A stretch of 64,000 nt of DNA from Chitinophaga sp. YR627. Lineage in GTDB: Bacteria; Bacteroidota; Bacteroidia; Chitinophagales; Chitinophagaceae. A program made the translations under genes and the position numbers. Every line of letters begins with the position of its first letter. Positions within the stretch are counted from its first letter, which is position 1. The stretch lies in NCBI RefSeq assembly GCF_900114995.1, contig NZ_FOUX01000004.1, positions 434,001 to 498,000 on the forward strand, written 5' to 3'. Shown here piece by piece: positions 62,330 through 64,000 of this stretch. The notes under the pieces are model-generated. The model ran no database searches. It saw only the letters and a program-made list of their open reading frames with translations, and was not told where the DNA came from.

Positions 62330-63895
62330 ATGGAAGTTACTTTAATATCGACAATAGCTGCAGTTGTGGCATTGATCATAGGTATTTTGTTAGGTAAGGT
62401 GATATTTGCCAAAAACACACAGCATAAAATCCAGGAGGCTGAATTACAGGCACAGAAAATAGTATCCGAAGGACAACTTACTGCAGAGAATCTGAAGAAA
62501 GACAGACTGCTGGAAGCAAAAGAAAAATTCCTCCAGCTGAAAAGTGAGCACGAGAAAGAGGTATTACAACGTAACCAGAAAATAGCGGACTCAGAAAACC
62601 GTATCAAACAGAAAGAACAGTCCCTGAACCAGAAGACTGAAAATATTCAGAAACAGACGCAGGAGAATGAGGCGATCAAGGAAAACCTGACCCGCCAGAT
62701 GGAACTGGTTGCTGTAAAACGCACTGAACTGGAAAAACACCAGGAAGAACACATCCGCCGTCTGGAGAAAGTCGCTGCGCTGACTGCTGAAGAAGCCCGT
62801 CACCAGCTCATCGAAAGCCTGAAAGAAGAAGCCCGCTCACAAGCGCTGGCACACATCCAGGAGATCATCGAGGATGCTAAACTGAAAGCAAACAAAGAAG
62901 CTAAAAAGATCATCATACAGTCCATCCAGCGTACTGCTGCTGAACAAACCATCGAGAACGCCATTACCGTGTTCAACCTGGAAAGTGATGAGATCAAAGG
63001 TCAGATCATCGGTCGTGAAGGACGTAACATCCGCGCTATCGAAGCTGCTACCGGTGTTGACCTCATCGTGGACGATACCCCTGAAGCAATCGTACTCTCT
63101 TCCTTCGACCCATTACGTCGTGAGATTGCCCGTCTGTCCCTGCAGCGTCTGGTACAGGATGGCCGTATCCACCCTGCACGTATCGAGGAAGTAGTTGAAA
63201 AAACCAAGAAACAACTGGAAGAACAGGTAATGGATATCGGTGAAAGAACCGTTATCGAACTGGGTATCCACGGTCTGCATAAAGAACTGATCCGCCTGGT
63301 AGGTAAAATGCGTTTCCGCTCCTCCTACGGTCAGAACCTGCTGATGCACTCCAAAGAAACGGCTAACCTTTGTGCTGTAATGGCAGCTGAACTGGGTCTG
63401 AACCCTAAACTGGCAAAACGTGCCGGTCTGCTGCATGACATTGGTAAAGTACCTGATGAAGAAACTGAACTGAGCCACGCCCTCCTCGGCGCTAAACTGG
63501 CTGAGAAATATGGCGAGCACGCTGCTGTAGTAAACGCTATCGGCGCTCACCACGATGAAATGGAAATGCAATACGTTATCTCTCCGATCATACAGGCTTG
63601 TGACGCCATCAGTGGTGCCCGTCCTGGTGCCCGTCGTGAGATCATGCAGAGCTATCTGCAGCGTATCAAAGACCTGGAAAACCTGGCAGTCGCTCATGAC
63701 GGCGTAGAAAAAGCATACGCTATCCAGGCAGGTCGTGAACTGCGTGTAATTGTTGAAAGTGATAAAGTAACGGACAATGATGCTGACCGTCTGTCTTTCG
63801 AGATCGCTAACAAGATCCAGACAGAAATGCAATATCCGGGTCAGATCAAAGTAACCGTGATCCGCGAAAAACGTTCCGTAAACGTAGCTCGCTAA
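62330..63895 (+). CDS. rny: Ribonuclease Y
   Basis: 521 residues. One N-terminal membrane helix (VTLISTIAAVVALIIGILLG), a long charged coiled coil (about 25-205), a KH domain (GREGRNIRAIEAATGVDLI) and an HD domain (LLHDIGKVPDEE, IGAHHDEMEM) with the metal-binding His-Asp pairs intact. It is the membrane-bound endoribonuclease that starts mRNA decay in many bacteria. Codon use is strongly biased (CGT, GGT, GCT), which suggests high expression. A strong terminator follows. Confidence 0.95.
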   Translation: MEVTLISTIAAVVALIIGILLGKVIFAKNTQHKIQEAELQAQKIVSEGQLTAENLKKDRLLEAKEKFLQLKSEHEKEVLQRNQKIADSENRIKQKEQSLNQKTENIQKQTQENEAIKENLTRQMELVAVKRTELEKHQEEHIRRLEKVAALTAEEARHQLIESLKEEARSQALAHIQEIIEDAKLKANKEAKKIIIQSIQRTAAEQTIENAITVFNLESDEIKGQIIGREGRNIRAIEAATGVDLIVDDTPEAIVLSSFDPLRREIARLSLQRLVQDGRIHPARIEEVVEKTKKQLEEQVMDIGERTVIELGIHGLHKELIRLVGKMRFRSSYGQNLLMHSKETANLCAVMAAELGLNPKLAKRAGLLHDIGKVPDEETELSHALLGAKLAEKYGEHAAVVNAIGAHHDEMEMQYVISPIIQACDAISGARPGARREIMQSYLQRIKDLENLAVAHDGVEKAYAIQAGRELRVIVESDKVTDNDADRLSFEIANKIQTEMQYPGQIKVTVIREKRSVNVAR

Positions 63896-63924
63896 TACCG
63901 GCAACTGTAATAAAACCTATTCTG

Positions 63925-63962
63925 AAAGGCGTCCGCTCACAGCGAGACGCCTTTTATTTTTC
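63925..63962 (+). terminator. Terminator after rny
   Basis: AAAGGCGTC pairs with GACGCCTTT, with inner CGCT/AGCG pairs and one bulged base, then TTTTATTTTT. Confidence 0.9.
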
Positions 63963-64000
63963 TACCACTCCTCCACTCCCCACTGGCATAAACAGCTTTC

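Overview
The window looks like chromosomal DNA of a Bacteroidota bacterium of the Chitinophaga type. The support is: several SusC/SusD and TonB-dependent receptor loci run by ECF sigma/FecR pairs, lipoproteins with a short C-K/S-K lipobox context, TAnnTTTG-type -7 promoter boxes, weak ribosome binding sites, eukaryote-type (GSII) glutamine synthetase and the pheT-(coiled coil)-zapA-rny gene order. No rRNA, tRNA, CRISPR array, insertion sequence or phage gene was found.

Layout. 1-5.8 kb: the end of an AraC-family regulator, a small membrane protein, an ABC exporter, a type II NADH dehydrogenase and exonuclease VII (xseA, xseB). 5.9-11.8 kb: a heavy-metal RND efflux operon (outer-membrane factor, adaptor lipoprotein, DUF190 protein, CusA/CzcA pump). 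11.8-20.2 kb, minus strand: a CsgG-like protein, then a phytochrome operon in the order response regulator, heme oxygenase, bacteriophytochrome photosensory core, and a 1499-residue CheB-CheR-PAS histidine kinase. 20.2-23.1 kb: an S41 protease lipoprotein and glutamine synthetase. 23.2-37.9 kb, minus strand: a heme-uptake region with two TonB receptors, four HmuY-like lipoproteins, two further lipoproteins, a DUF6686-like protein, HmuS and the HmuTUV importer. 38-43.4 kb: a sigma/anti-sigma/TonB receptor/DUF4249 locus. 43.5-45.2 kb: pyrD and a SnoaL-like protein. 45.3-54.1 kb: a polysaccharide utilisation locus with GH127, SusD, SusC, FecR and sigma factor. 54.2-58 kb: rsmE, a MATE transporter and dnaB. 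58-58.8 kb: a long gene-free region. 58.8-64 kb: pheT, a coiled-coil protein, zapA and rny.

The strongest unexplained signal is a five-member promoter family on the minus strand. Each member has two direct half-sites (TTTTCCC then TTTTCCY, read in the direction of transcription) with starts 21 bp apart (31 bp in one case). A -7 box lies at a fixed 32 bp from the promoter-proximal half-site. Four members sit in front of the heme-uptake units. The fifth sits in front of the phytochrome/heme-oxygenase operon, which ties light sensing and biliverdin production to the heme/iron regulon. Two helical turns between direct repeats is the geometry of AraC-family activators, and an AraC/PchR-type fragment lies at the left edge of the window. 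Three of the five predicted transcripts also carry ACTCCGCC close to their 5' ends, and the hmuT transcript has a roughly 300-nt structured leader ending in an attenuator-like hairpin.

The second signal is the gene-free region at 57983-58795. It holds an array of DnaA-box-like 9-mers phased at 11-bp multiples, plus a separate 11-bp tandem repeat. It lies between dnaB transcribed leftward and pheT-zapA-rny transcribed rightward, so it is a candidate DnaA-regulated region or replication origin.
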